From Clostridiales bacterium (GTDB lineage: Bacteria; Bacillota; Clostridia; Christensenellales; UBA3700), in the NCBI GenBank assembly GCA_014799575.1, contig JAAVHS010000019.1:1-37941 (forward strand): a stretch of DNA of 37,941 nt, written 5' to 3'. This document shows positions 1-8,299 of this stretch, piece after piece (position 1 is the first letter of the stretch; each line of letters begins with the position of its first letter). Under the pieces are notes generated by a model. It was not told the DNA's origin. It searched no databases and was given only the letters and a program-made list of their open reading frames with translations. Position numbers and translations under genes: made by a program.

Positions 1-1742
1 AGGCGGACGAGCCTATCGTAGACGAGCCGCAACCTCAACCGACTCCTACGTTTGATATTGTTGAAATAATCAAAGAGTGGTGGCAGTTAATCGCTAGTAT
101 AATAAGCATCATTCTTATGCTGATATTCATATCCAAGACGATAGGATATGAGAACAAGCGCAAGCAGAACAAAAAGACGATAGACAAGAAGTACAGCAAT
201 TTCTATGGAATCACGTTGTTTGGCTTAGCGACAGCGACGTGGACGATGATAGCGTGCGTGTTAATGGGCGGCGCGTTGTTGACGTTCGTAATAATGCTTG
301 TGGCGAAGAGCAAGTGCAAGAAGTCCGACGAGGAGTTGGAAGACGCGAAAGACGAGTTTGAGCGCAACCAAAAAGACTTCGACAATAGAAGAAGAGTGGA
401 CGAAAATCAGCACCGCGACGAGCAGTTGCAAATGATGCTAATGGGAATGCTTGGTGGAGGCAACGGACAAAACGGAAGCGGACAGAGTTTCGTATACCAA
501 CAACCCGGCTTGGGCGCGGACGACATACGCGGAATAGTGGCTGACACAATGAGCAATATGTTGCCCAACGTGACGCAATACCTACCGCAAGAGGCTTCGC
601 ACAGCGACGAACTTATTCAGCAACTCATTGAGCAAAACGCGCAAAATGAAGAGCGCATGCGCCAAATGAACGAGCAGAACGAAGAAAGGGTAAGACAACT
701 TACCGAGAGCAATGAAAGGGCGATAGAGAAGTTGGTCGAGAAATTGTCTACGCAGCAAACGACGGCGAAAGAAGCGGAAAGAGAAGTCGCCGCGACTGTC
801 GTGAGCGATGGCACAATCAAAGAGTTGAAAGAAACCATTAGGGAAGAAATTCAGTCTCAAATGAACGCCGCGGAAGAAAAAGCGGAAAAGGAAAAGAACG
901 CCGAAATAATCAAAAGTCTTATTGAAGGACAAAAGGCGATTATGGAAAAACTCGCCGAAAAGCCTACCGAAAAAGTCGTCGAAAGAGAAGTGTCGAGAAA
1001 AGACTACGTCGACGATAGAATATTGAAAGTCGTTACGCAGACAGAGCATAATGACGAGACGATAAGACAACTTTTGCGCAATCAAGAGATGTTGATGAAA
1101 CAAATGATGGAGATGTCGGCAAAGACTACGGACAACTCCAACGAGAGATTGATGGAAAGAATGATAGAACTCACTGCAAAGTCGGCTGAAAAAACGTCCG
1201 TCGAGAGAGTAGTTGAGAAACCTGTCGAAAAGATTGTTGAAAAGGAAGTCCGAGTAGAAGTACCCGTCGAGAAAATCGTCGAGGTAGAGAAGGTCGTACC
1301 TATGCCTGTTGAGAAACCCGCAAAGGCGACGAAAGCGCCCGCGCAAAGACTTACGCTTGACGAGGCGTACGCAAAACTTTCCGACAAGCAAAAGAAGATA
1401 TTTGATACTCTCAAAGCATACGCGCTTACCAAAGACAAGTGCAAAGAGAAGAAGTCGACGTACTTCACGGTATTAGGACAGTCTACCGTCAATCCGCTCG
1501 TCAAGTTGACTATCAAGAAGAATACGACGGTCGCAATGTTCAAAATGGAAGACGAATACTTCAAAGATATTCGCAAAAACGCGGGCAGTGACGGCACTAA
1601 GATGAAAGTCAAAGAGACGGAACTCATTGTAGGGGATAATCAAGCATTGAGTACCGCAAAGGAAATGATAGACCTTCGCGAAGATCAAATAGAGCGCTAC
1701 AACGATTACTTGAAAGAGCAACGTTCTATGAAGAAGAAATAA
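1..1742 (+). CDS. Large membrane protein with coiled coil and conserved C-terminal domain (5' truncated by window)
   Basis: The reading frame is open from base 3, so the gene begins outside the window; the ATG at 117 is internal. The visible protein starts with an acidic/proline linker (DEPQPQPTPT). A hydrophobic segment (WWQLIASIISIILMLIFIS) follows, then a Lys-rich stretch, a second hydrophobic segment (WTMIACVLMGGALLTFVIML), a long Gln/Glu-rich coiled coil, VEKxVEK-type repeats and a roughly 130-residue C-terminal domain starting at LTLDEAYAKL. The same order, with near-identical C-terminal residues, ends the 2090-residue protein at 15239-21511, so the two genes are paralogs. By analogy the missing part should be a large secreted region. 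No known function is recognised. It converges on rdgB with only 12 bp between the stops and no terminator hairpin. Confidence 0.85.
   Translation, partial: ADEPIVDEPQPQPTPTFDIVEIIKEWWQLIASIISIILMLIFISKTIGYENKRKQNKKTIDKKYSNFYGITLFGLATATWTMIACVLMGGALLTFVIMLVAKSKCKKSDEELEDAKDEFERNQKDFDNRRRVDENQHRDEQLQMMLMGMLGGGNGQNGSGQSFVYQQPGLGADDIRGIVADTMSNMLPNVTQYLPQEASHSDELIQQLIEQNAQNEERMRQMNEQNEERVRQLTESNERAIEKLVEKLSTQQTTAKEAEREVAATVVSDGTIKELKETIREEIQSQMNAAEEKAEKEKNAEIIKSLIEGQKAIMEKLAEKPTEKVVEREVSRKDYVDDRILKVVTQTEHNDETIRQLLRNQEMLMKQMMEMSAKTTDNSNERLMERMIELTAKSAEKTSVERVVEKPVEKIVEKEVRVEVPVEKIVEVEKVVPMPVEKPAKATKAPAQRLTLDEAYAKLSDKQKKIFDTLKAYALTKDKCKEKKSTYFTVLGQSTVNPLVKLTIKKNTTVAMFKMEDEYFKDIRKNAGSDGTKMKVKETELIVGDNQALSTAKEMIDLREDQIERYNDYLKEQRSMKKK
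1347..1742 (+). repeat. Duplicated 3' domain, copy 1 (paralogous with 21119-21511)
   Basis: About 396 bp encoding the C-terminal domain. At protein level it is almost identical to the end of the giant gene. Long exact matches such as STYFTVLGQSTVNPLVKL are shared, and the DNA is also highly similar (for example TTCACGGTATTAGGACAGTC in both). The last residues differ by one codon (SMKKK versus SMRK). The copies are in direct orientation about 19.8 kb apart. Confidence 0.85.
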
Positions 1743-1754
1743 AAAAATTTACAA

Positions 1755-2342
1755 TTATAATTTTGTTAAGAGGTCTTTAAGCGCGCGACTTCTATGCGAA
1801 ATGGTATTCTTTTCATCCATTACCGCTTCGCCGAAAGTCTTGCCGAGTTCGTCGCTGAGAAATAGGGGGTCGTATCCAAAGCCGTTGTTGCCGCGATATT
1901 CGTCAATAATCTGGCCGTAGGTGCGACCGCTTCCGCTGATATAACTTCCGTCGGGGTAGCACAATACTACCACGCTTTGGAAGTACGCAGTTCTGTCGAC
2001 TGGACCGTCTTTCTCTAAGGCGTGAATTTTGTCGAGAAGTTTTTTGTTGTTCTTTGCGTCGTCGCAAGGCTCGCCTGCATAGCGCGCGGAGTAGATATTT
2101 GGTTCGCCGTTCAAGACTGCCACGCAAAGACCGCTATCGTCGGCGATTGCGGGCATACCCGTCATCTTGGCAATCGTGCTTGCTTTGATGTATGAATTTT
2201 CTTCAAAGGTAGAGCCGTTTTCTTCAATCTCTATATCAATATTGAGGTCTTTGAGGGTGAGTATATCCTCGAATTTTCCCTCCAACATAGTTTTGATTTC
2301 CACAAGTTTATGTTTGTTGTTGCTTGCTAGTACGGCTTTCAT
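1755..2342 (-). CDS. rdgB: XTP/dITP pyrophosphatase (RdgB/HAM1 family)
   Basis: House-cleaning nucleotidase that hydrolyses non-canonical purine triphosphates (XTP, dITP/ITP) to monophosphate plus pyrophosphate, keeping them out of DNA and RNA. The 195-residue length is normal for the family. Family landmarks are visible: N-terminal ASNNKHK substrate loop, DDSGL near residue 70, the Y-S-A-R-Y-AG segment, GFGYDPLF, and the C-terminal SHRSRA motif. It acts in the cytoplasm as a dimer. The start codon lies 1 bp beyond the stop of the upstream membrane-protein gene, so the two are very likely co-transcribed. Confidence 0.96.
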   Translation of the reverse strand: MKAVLASNNKHKLVEIKTMLEGKFEDILTLKDLNIDIEIEENGSTFEENSYIKASTIAKMTGMPAIADDSGLCVAVLNGEPNIYSARYAGEPCDDAKNNKKLLDKIHALEKDGPVDRTAYFQSVVVLCYPDGSYISGSGRTYGQIIDEYRGNNGFGYDPLFLSDELGKTFGEAVMDEKNTISHRSRALKDLLTKL

Positions 2343-2343
2343 A

Positions 2344-2856
2344 TTACTTTTCTTCCTTTTTATCTTTTGGTTTAACGGTGACGAGTTCTATCAACACGTC
2401 GGCATTTTTCTCTCTTATTTTGTTGATTATCTCGTCGAAGTATTTATTGTCGCATGTCACGTTTATCACGTCGGCAAAAATACCCGTCTTGTTGTCCTTG
2501 ACCATACCTTTTCCGCCCGTCTTGTAGTATATCAGCAAGAATTTGCCTGCCGCGTCTTGCCTTATCGTCACGACGTCTTCATAGCGTATTTTGGACGCGA
2601 CGAAGCCGAGTATATAGACGATGTGCTTGTCCTTAAAGGAAATACCGCACAAAAAGACGGCAAGCGAAAGCACGACGATTACGACGCCCATAATTACCGT
2701 GGCGAGTATGTCCTGCGAGTGGTGGTAAGATACCAAATTTCCTACTTCACATACTTTTAAAATATTGACAAGCATACAAATAAACAATATAATTATTGCT
2801 AGTATGGTAACGATATAAATCCAACTTCTTTGTTTGAAATTATAGAACTTTCTCAT
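2344..2856 (-). CDS. Small membrane protein with PH-like cytosolic tail, unknown function
   Basis: A 170-residue protein with two hydrophobic segments (about residues 11-33 and 48-72), followed by a soluble C-terminal half with beta-rich character (KIRYEDVVTIRQD, KFLLIYYKTG). This resembles bacterial PH-like domains of small YdbS/DUF-type membrane proteins; that similarity is a weak fold impression, not an identification. The ORF track extends to a TTG at 2892. I prefer the ATG at 2856 because the TTG coincides with the -35 box of a good promoter whose -10 (TATAAT) ends 7 nt before this ATG. No Shine-Dalgarno is visible, so translation may be leaderless. It is the first gene of a two-gene unit with rdgB. 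Confidence 0.7.
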   Translation of the reverse strand: MRKFYNFKQRSWIYIVTILAIIILFICMLVNILKVCEVGNLVSYHHSQDILATVIMGVVIVVLSLAVFLCGISFKDKHIVYILGFVASKIRYEDVVTIRQDAAGKFLLIYYKTGGKGMVKDNKTGIFADVINVTCDNKYFDEIINKIREKNADVLIELVTVKPKDKKEEK

Positions 2857-2863
2857 ACTTAAT

Positions 2864-2892
2864 ATTATACACAAAACAATTATTACAGACAA
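2864..2892 (-). promoter_or_regulatory. Sigma-A-like promoter for the membrane protein-rdgB unit
   Basis: On the minus strand TTGTCT (4/6 to the -35) is followed by exactly 17 bp and a perfect TATAAT. The -10 ends 7 nt before the ATG at 2856, placing the expected transcription start at or next to the start codon. Confidence 0.55.
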
Positions 2893-2908
2893 CTAAAATA
2901 AGGAATTT

Positions 2909-3850
2909 ATGCAATTCAGACAAATTAGTGACGAAGATTATACCCGTATCGCCGAAGTTCAGTCAAAGACAGAGTACGACGGAAGCGAATATTCTATGCT
3001 TTATCTCAAAGGATGGGATTTCTTCAATTACCAAAGTATGCAGATTTGCGATATGGGCGAGAGCATATTTTTGCGATTCGTTCCGCACGACAGATTTTCC
3101 GAAGACGTTCACAACGGCAAGTACATCTATCTACCGCCGTTGACCGCGTTGGAAAACGTGGAGAATGCGTATAGACAAATCAAAGAGCAGACTGTCATTG
3201 ACGGCGAAGATATGTACGTGATGTCCACTCCCGAAAACTACGTTGAAATTCTCAAAGACGAATACGAATATATCCACAACGAAGATTACGACGAATATCT
3301 CTATTTGCCGGAGGACTTGATTACGCTTGCGGGCAAGAAATACCACTCGAAGAGAAACCATATCAAGAACTTTGTAAAGCGCTACGCGCCGAGCGAAGAG
3401 GATAACTCGCTTTTGAGAAGTTATTTGCCGAGCGACAGAGAAAAGGTCTTTGCGCTTATCAACGGCTGGGAAGAGCATAAGGAATTCGATAAAGAATCCT
3501 ACGACGATATGGCGAATGACGAACTCAACGTCATTGCGCTCGCGCTTAAACTCGTCGAAGAGAAAGAGAATTATTTTGCCGACGTTGTGGAATACGATGG
3601 GAAGATAATCGGCTTTTCGCTTGGTGAGATTACGCCGTCGAACGTGGGCATTACCCATATCGAAAAGGGCGACGTCAACTACGACGGAGTATATCCCTAT
3701 CTTTGCAACGGCTTTGCCAAAAGACATTTTGAAAACGTCAGATATATCAACCGTCAGGAAGACATGGGCTTGGAAGGCTTGCGAAAGTCAAAGCGTTCTT
3801 ACCACCCGATAGGCTTTTGCAAAAAATACGCGGTAAAATCTCACGAGTAA
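2909..3850 (+). CDS. DUF2156 (phosphatidylglycerol lysyltransferase C-terminal-like) protein
   Basis: A 313-residue protein with the layout of stand-alone Firmicutes DUF2156 proteins: two GNAT-like halves. The typical central segment (YLYLPEDLITLAGKKYHSKR) lies at about residues 128-148. The C-terminal block (LCNGFAKRHFENVRYINRQ, then GLRKSKRSYHP) matches the conserved end of the family. MprF C-terminal domains of this family transfer aminoacyl groups from tRNA to lipids, but this protein has no membrane segments and no flippase part, so the substrate is unknown. The start is supported by AAGGAA a few bases upstream. It is transcribed divergently from the membrane protein-rdgB unit. Confidence 0.85.
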   Translation: MQFRQISDEDYTRIAEVQSKTEYDGSEYSMLYLKGWDFFNYQSMQICDMGESIFLRFVPHDRFSEDVHNGKYIYLPPLTALENVENAYRQIKEQTVIDGEDMYVMSTPENYVEILKDEYEYIHNEDYDEYLYLPEDLITLAGKKYHSKRNHIKNFVKRYAPSEEDNSLLRSYLPSDREKVFALINGWEEHKEFDKESYDDMANDELNVIALALKLVEEKENYFADVVEYDGKIIGFSLGEITPSNVGITHIEKGDVNYDGVYPYLCNGFAKRHFENVRYINRQEDMGLEGLRKSKRSYHPIGFCKKYAVKSHE

Positions 3851-3871
3851 AATCAATCTTGAATTTAACAC

Positions 3872-3900
3872 TTGCAATATAGATAAGGTTATTATATAAT
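3872..3900 (+). promoter_or_regulatory. Sigma-A-like promoter for the hydratase operon
   Basis: TTGCAA, 17 bp, then TATAAT, lying 42 bp before the chosen start of the hydratase gene and within the only gap (3851-3942) ahead of this operon. Confidence 0.6.
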
Positions 3901-3933
3901 TAAGATAATATTAAAAATAAAATTTTTATTATG

Positions 3934-3941
3934 GAGAAAGA
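3934..3941 (+). promoter_or_regulatory. Shine-Dalgarno site that decides the hydratase start
   Basis: GGAGAAAG lies just upstream of ATG 3943. The earlier in-frame ATG at 3931 has only A/T bases before it, so the second ATG is favoured. Confidence 0.6.
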
Positions 3942-3942
3942 T

Positions 3943-6195
3943 ATGATTGAATTGAAACAGGGAAAGTATTTGCTTGGCGGAAAGTTCCTTTCGCTCGACG
4001 AATTGAAGGCTCAGGGAATTGACGCGAAGGCGATAGATGCCGCATACAAAGGCACGATGGCGTATTCCATTTTGAGCGCGCACAACACTTTGCCCGTCAC
4101 CGAAAAGGGACAACCTCTTAAAATCAAATTCGACGCTATGGCGTCGCACGATATTACGTACGTCGGAATTATTCAGACTGCAAAGGCGAGCGGTCTTGAA
4201 AAATTCCCGATACCTTACGTACTTACCAACTGCCACAACTCGCTTTGCGCGGTAGGCGGTACGATAAACGAAGACGACCACGTTTTCGGTTATTCGGCGG
4301 CTAAGAAATACGGCGGTATTTTCGTACCACCTCATCAAGCGGTAATACATACATATATGCGCGAGTGTATGTCGGGTTGCGGAAAAATGATACTCGGCTC
4401 CGATTCTCACACGAGATACGGCGCGCTCGGCACAATGGCTGTCGGCGAGGGCGGTCCAGAACTTGTTAAACAACTTCTTTGCCGTACTTACGACATCAAA
4501 TATCCCGAAGTAATCGCAATCAATCTTGTTGGCAAACCGCAAAAGGGCGTCGGACCGCAAGACGTTGCGCTCGCAATAATCGGCGCGGTATTCAAGTGCG
4601 GTTTCGTCAAGAATAAAGTTATGGAATTCGTAGGCGAGGGAGTGAAGAACCTTCCTATCGAGTATAGAATCGGTATCGACGTAATGACGACCGAGACGAC
4701 TTGCCTTTCGTCTATCTGGACGACCGACGACGAGGAAGTCAAGAACTATTACGCTATCAGAGGAAGAATGGACGACTACAAGGCTATTACGCCCGACAAG
4801 TTGGCTTATTACGACGGCGTAGTCGAAGTAAATCTCAGCGAGATTACTCCGCAAATCGCCCTTCCGTTCCACCCGTCCAACGTATACAATTTGCAAGACG
4901 TAATCGACAATCCCGAAGACATTTTGTCTGCGGTTGAGAAAGAGTGCAACAGACTTCTCAACAACAATAAAATCAACTTCAAGTTGACGGACAAAATCGT
5001 TAACGGCAAGATAAGAGTAGAGCAAGGTATTATCGCAGGTTGCGCAGGCGGAACTTACGACAATATCTACGAGGCAAGCAAGATTTTGGAAGACAAGGCT
5101 GTCGGCGACGGCAAGTTTACGCTCAGCGTATATCCTTCGTCCACTCCGGTATATTACGACCTTTTGAAGAAAGGCGCAATAGCAAATCTTGTCAAGAGCG
5201 GAGCAAACGTCAAGAGCGCGTTCTGCGGACCGTGTTTCGGCGCGGGCGACGTACCTGCCAACAACGCTCTTTCTATCAGACATACAACCCGTAACTTTGA
5301 GTCGAGAGAGGGAAGCAAACCTGCCAACAATCAAATCGCGTCGGTTGCGCTTATGGACGCTCGTTCAATCGCGGCGACGGCGGCAAACGGCGGTGTCTTG
5401 ACAAGCGCGCTCGGTATGGACTACGACAATACCATTCCGCAGTTCGCTTACGACAAGTCGATATATGAAAAGAGAGTTTACAACGGCGCGGGCAAGCCTG
5501 ATAAAAACGCGCAACTTGAATACGGACCGAATATCTGCGATTGGCCGGAAGTAATTCCGCTCACCGACAATATTATCGTCAAGTTGGCTGCGGTAATCAA
5601 CGACCCCGTCACCACGACGGACGAACTCATTCCGTCGGGCGAAACTTCGAGCTATCGCTCCAATCCGCTCAAACTTGCGGAATTCGCATTGTCGAGAAAA
5701 GTACCCGAGTACGTCGGCAGAGCAAAGAAGATTTACGCGCAAGAACTTGACAGAAGAGCAAACAAACTCAGCGACGAATACGCGACCGCTGTTAAGAAGG
5801 CGGGCGTAGCGTTGAAAGGCAGCGTATCAATCGGCAGCGGCGTTTATGCGGTAAAACCAGGCGACGGAAGCGCAAGAGAGCAAGCGGCAAGCTGTCAAAG
5901 AGTGCTCGGCGGCGTCTGCAATATCGCCAAAGAGTACGCTACGAAGAGATATCGTTCCAACCTCATCAACTGGGGTATGTTGCCGTTCCTCTCCGACGAG
6001 AAATACGAGAATGACGATATAGTAATCGTCTACGACGTCAAGAGCGTAATTGACAATGGCGGATGCGAATTCAAAGCGAAGATTGTCAGAGGCGACAAAG
6101 TACTTGACACGACGTTGAGAGTTGACGCATTGACCGCCGACGAGAGAGAAATCATATCCAAGGGCTGTCTTATCAACTACTACAAGGCGCAATAA
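3943..6195 (+). CDS. Aconitase-family hydratase, YbhJ-like
   Basis: About 750 residues, close to the length of E. coli YbhJ, a putative hydratase of the aconitase family with unknown substrate. Aconitase-type features are ASHDITYVG, the [19 protein letters not shown] substrate/cluster region at about residues 150-170, and three candidate [4Fe-4S] ligands: the cysteine in [10 protein letters not shown] and the pair in CGPCFG. The annealed ORF start at 3931 has no ribosome site. ATG 3943 is preceded by GGAGAAAG at proper spacing, so I start there. It heads an operon; the folate cyclo-ligase begins 3 bp after its stop. It could be an aconitase working in the TCA branch, but the YbhJ-type sequence makes another hydroxyacid substrate possible. 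Confidence 0.85.
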   Translation: MIELKQGKYLLGGKFLSLDELKAQGIDAKAIDAAYKGTMAYSILSAHNTLPVTEKGQPLKIKFDAMASHDITYVGIIQTAKASGLEKFPIPYVLTNCHNSLCAVGGTINEDDHVFGYSAAKKYGGIFVPPHQAVIHTYMRECMSGCGKMILGSDSHTRYGALGTMAVGEGGPELVKQLLCRTYDIKYPEVIAINLVGKPQKGVGPQDVALAIIGAVFKCGFVKNKVMEFVGEGVKNLPIEYRIGIDVMTTETTCLSSIWTTDDEEVKNYYAIRGRMDDYKAITPDKLAYYDGVVEVNLSEITPQIALPFHPSNVYNLQDVIDNPEDILSAVEKECNRLLNNNKINFKLTDKIVNGKIRVEQGIIAGCAGGTYDNIYEASKILEDKAVGDGKFTLSVYPSSTPVYYDLLKKGAIANLVKSGANVKSAFCGPCFGAGDVPANNALSIRHTTRNFESREGSKPANNQIASVALMDARSIAATAANGGVLTSALGMDYDNTIPQFAYDKSIYEKRVYNGAGKPDKNAQLEYGPNICDWPEVIPLTDNIIVKLAAVINDPVTTTDELIPSGETSSYRSNPLKLAEFALSRKVPEYVGRAKKIYAQELDRRANKLSDEYATAVKKAGVALKGSVSIGSGVYAVKPGDGSAREQAASCQRVLGGVCNIAKEYATKRYRSNLINWGMLPFLSDEKYENDDIVIVYDVKSVIDNGGCEFKAKIVRGDKVLDTTLRVDALTADEREIISKGCLINYYKAQ

Positions 6196-6198
6196 GGT

Positions 6199-6759
6199 AT
6201 GGACAAAAGCCAAGATAAATCCGAGTTGAGAAAGCTTTTGAAATCAAGGCTTGCGCAGATGAGCGAGGATGAAAAGTCCCGTCAAAGCGCAAAGATAGTC
6301 GAGAAGATAAAGCGACTTGACTTGCCGAGCGGCGGGATTTGCATATACAATTCTCTCGCAAGCGAAGTGGACACGAGAGATATCATAGAGTATTTTCTGG
6401 GCAAAAGAGAAGTCTATTTGCCGGTGGTCGACGGCGACGACATACTTCTTGTCAAAGTGGACAAGGACAGCGAATACGCTACCGCCAAATGGGGAATACT
6501 CGAACCGTCGGGGCAAAGACTTTCGCCCGAAGAGGTCAAGCCGAGTATCACAATTACGCCTCTTTTGGGAGCGGATAAAGACCTCAATCGACTTGGCAAA
6601 GGCAAGGGATTTTACGACAGGTATTTTGAAAGAGTGGACACGTTGAAAATAGGACTCGCGTTTGAAGAGCAAATCGTCGAAGACGTGCCTTGCGAAGATA
6701 CGGACAAGCCGCTTGATATGCTTATAAGCGCAAGCGAAGTATTGACAAGAAATAGATAA
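6199..6759 (+). CDS. 5-formyltetrahydrofolate cyclo-ligase
   Basis: ATP-dependent conversion of 5-formyl-THF to 5,10-methenyl-THF, returning the storage folate to the one-carbon pool. The 186-residue length is typical. Landmarks are the Lys/Arg-rich N-terminal helix (SELRKLLKSRLAQM), a central VYLPVV strand, and the nucleotide/folate signature RLGKGKGFYDRYF at about residues 134-146, corresponding to the family's RLGxGxGxYDR. It is the second gene of the hydratase operon, 3 bp after the first and 11 bp before the rsmD-coaD fusion. Family names include MTHFS, YgfA and FthC. Confidence 0.95.
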   Translation: MDKSQDKSELRKLLKSRLAQMSEDEKSRQSAKIVEKIKRLDLPSGGICIYNSLASEVDTRDIIEYFLGKREVYLPVVDGDDILLVKVDKDSEYATAKWGILEPSGQRLSPEEVKPSITITPLLGADKDLNRLGKGKGFYDRYFERVDTLKIGLAFEEQIVEDVPCEDTDKPLDMLISASEVLTRNR

Positions 6760-6770
6760 TAGGAAACTTA

Positions 6771-7769
6771 ATGAGAGTAATAAGCGGAAAATATAAAGGC
6801 AAACGACTCAATTCGCCGATAGGCGACGAAGTCCGTCCGACGGGCGACAAAGTCAAAGAAAGCATCTTCAACGTCATTCAATTCGACGTCGCGGGAAGTA
6901 GATTTTTGGACTTGTTCGCAGGAAGCGGCGGAATAGGTATAGAGGCTTTGAGCAGAGGCGCAAAGCATACGCTTTTCGCAGACAACAGCAAAGCGTCGAT
7001 TGACCTTTTGAAATCCAATCTCAAGGGCATTAGCGACGATTACAAAATCGTCAACCGCGATTATAGAGATACGCTCTATTCGGTAGACGGCAAGTGGGAT
7101 TTTATATTCGTCGACCCGCCGTATAAGACGGATTATATACGCGAGATATGCGATATCGTCAAAGAGAGGGGTTTGCTTGCCGAAGGCGGTTTCGTAATCT
7201 ACGAACACAGCCAAAAGCAATACGATTTGCCCGAGGGCATGTGCATTTGCAAGCGCAAGCAATTCGGCATTGTGACGGTCGACTATATAGGAACGTCTAG
7301 GGGAAGGGTAGCGATTACAGGCAGTTTCGATCCTATCACAAAGGGGCATTTGAGTATACTCGACAAAGCGCTTGAAGAGTATGACGAAGCCGTAATACTA
7401 CTAGCCAAAAATCCCGACAAGTATTATTTGTTTACTCTTGAGGAGAGAGAAGAGTTCGCTCGCTTGGCGGTAGAGGATTACTTCAACGTCAAAGTGGACG
7501 TGTGCGACGGTTTCGTATACGAATACTGCAAGGACAACGGAATAGATACCGTATATAGGGGATATCGGACGGACGTTGACTTAGAGTATGAAAAAGATAT
7601 GGCTAAGTTCAATGAAGAACACGGCGTCAAGACTGTAATATTAGAAGGCGTAAATCCAATCTCATCCACTTTTATTAGAGCCGGATTGAGAGCGGGAAAG
7701 GATATAAAAAAATACTTACCGAACAACTGCGCAAAGGCTGTAATAAAAGCCTTTAAGGAGAAATTATGA
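6771..7769 (+). CDS. rsmD-coaD: Fused 16S rRNA m2G966 methyltransferase (RsmD) and phosphopantetheine adenylyltransferase (CoaD)
   Basis: One 332-codon frame carries two complete enzymes. Residues 1 to about 178 are RsmD: RVISGKYKGKRL at the start, the SAM-binding FLDLFAGSGGIGIEALSRGA and catalytic DPPY. Residues about 180-332 are CoaD, the adenylyl transfer step of coenzyme A synthesis: GSFDPITKGH with the T/HxGH-type motif, K in the NPDK segment, FTLEEREE, the RGYR arginines and ISSTFIR. All CoaD catalytic landmarks are present. The junction has almost no linker (IGTSRGRVAITG), and its DNA (AGGGGAAGGGTAG) looks like an old ribosome site without a start codon. In Bacillus these are adjacent separate genes (ylbH, ylbI). 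The stop overlaps the next start by ATGA. Confidence 0.92.
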   Translation: MRVISGKYKGKRLNSPIGDEVRPTGDKVKESIFNVIQFDVAGSRFLDLFAGSGGIGIEALSRGAKHTLFADNSKASIDLLKSNLKGISDDYKIVNRDYRDTLYSVDGKWDFIFVDPPYKTDYIREICDIVKERGLLAEGGFVIYEHSQKQYDLPEGMCICKRKQFGIVTVDYIGTSRGRVAITGSFDPITKGHLSILDKALEEYDEAVILLAKNPDKYYLFTLEEREEFARLAVEDYFNVKVDVCDGFVYEYCKDNGIDTVYRGYRTDVDLEYEKDMAKFNEEHGVKTVILEGVNPISSTFIRAGLRAGKDIKKYLPNNCAKAVIKAFKEKL

Positions 7770-8299
7770 ACAATATGATGACGACGGAAAGACTGCTTGA
7801 CAAACTTGAAGAGTTGCTCAACAGCGGAAAGAAACAGATGTTTTCCAATATGCGACTTGTGGACGCAAACAGTTGTCTTGCGATAGTCCAACAAATAAGG
7901 AATCAACTTCCCACGGAACTTTCCGAGGCGATAGTAATCTTGCGCGATTGCGACAAGTTGAAAGAAAGCGCGGAGCACGAGGCGAACGAGATTATCAACG
8001 AAGCGCACGCAAAAGCGCAGGAACTCGTATCCGAAAGCGAGATTACCAAAGAGGGCGAAAGAAAAGCCGCTGAGTACGTCAACAACGCGGGTCAATTCGC
8101 CGACAATCTTGTCGAGCAAAGTTATATTCAAGTCAACAATATGTATATCGAGGTTGAAAACGTAATGCGACAAATGCTCGATACGGTTATGGCAAACAGA
8201 GAGAGTTTGTTCGTTCCCGAGGACAACAACCAAGGCGATGTTCCGCCGCAAAACGATCAGCAGAATTTCAATAGAACAAACGAACCAAGACGAGGCTAA
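7766..8299 (+). CDS. Coiled-coil V/F-type ATPase subunit-like protein downstream of coaD
   Basis: A 177-residue, largely helical protein. The N-terminal part (RLLDKLEELLNSGKKQM, then LAIVQQIRNQLPTEL) and the long Ala/Glu/Lys-rich helix (EHEANEIINEAHAKAQELV) match the small proteins often annotated as ATPase or V-ATPase subunit H-like that sit next to coaD in Clostridia. The tail is Asn/Gln/Pro-rich and disordered-looking. There are no membrane segments and no Walker motifs, so an ATPase activity is not supported. A DivIVA-like scaffold role is conceivable but not shown. It is translationally coupled to coaD (ATGA), and its 3' end overlaps the convergent ylbJ gene by 32 bp. Confidence 0.75.
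   Translation: MNNMMTTERLLDKLEELLNSGKKQMFSNMRLVDANSCLAIVQQIRNQLPTELSEAIVILRDCDKLKESAEHEANEIINEAHAKAQELVSESEITKEGERKAAEYVNNAGQFADNLVEQSYIQVNNMYIEVENVMRQMLDTVMANRESLFVPEDNNQGDVPPQNDQQNFNRTNEPRRG

Noticed and set aside
582-1391. 269-codon minus-strand ORF and other long antisense frames inside the first gene
   Set aside because: They mirror the repetitive Glu/Lys-rich coding sequence on the plus strand, and have Phe/Leu/Arg-rich low-complexity translations and no ribosome sites.
1743-1754. Terminator between the first gene and rdgB
   Set aside because: Only 12 bp separate the convergent stops and no stable hairpin is present.
3892-5334. 480-codon minus-strand ORF opposite the hydratase
   Set aside because: The plus strand encodes a complete aconitase-family protein; the antisense translation has no recognisable domain.
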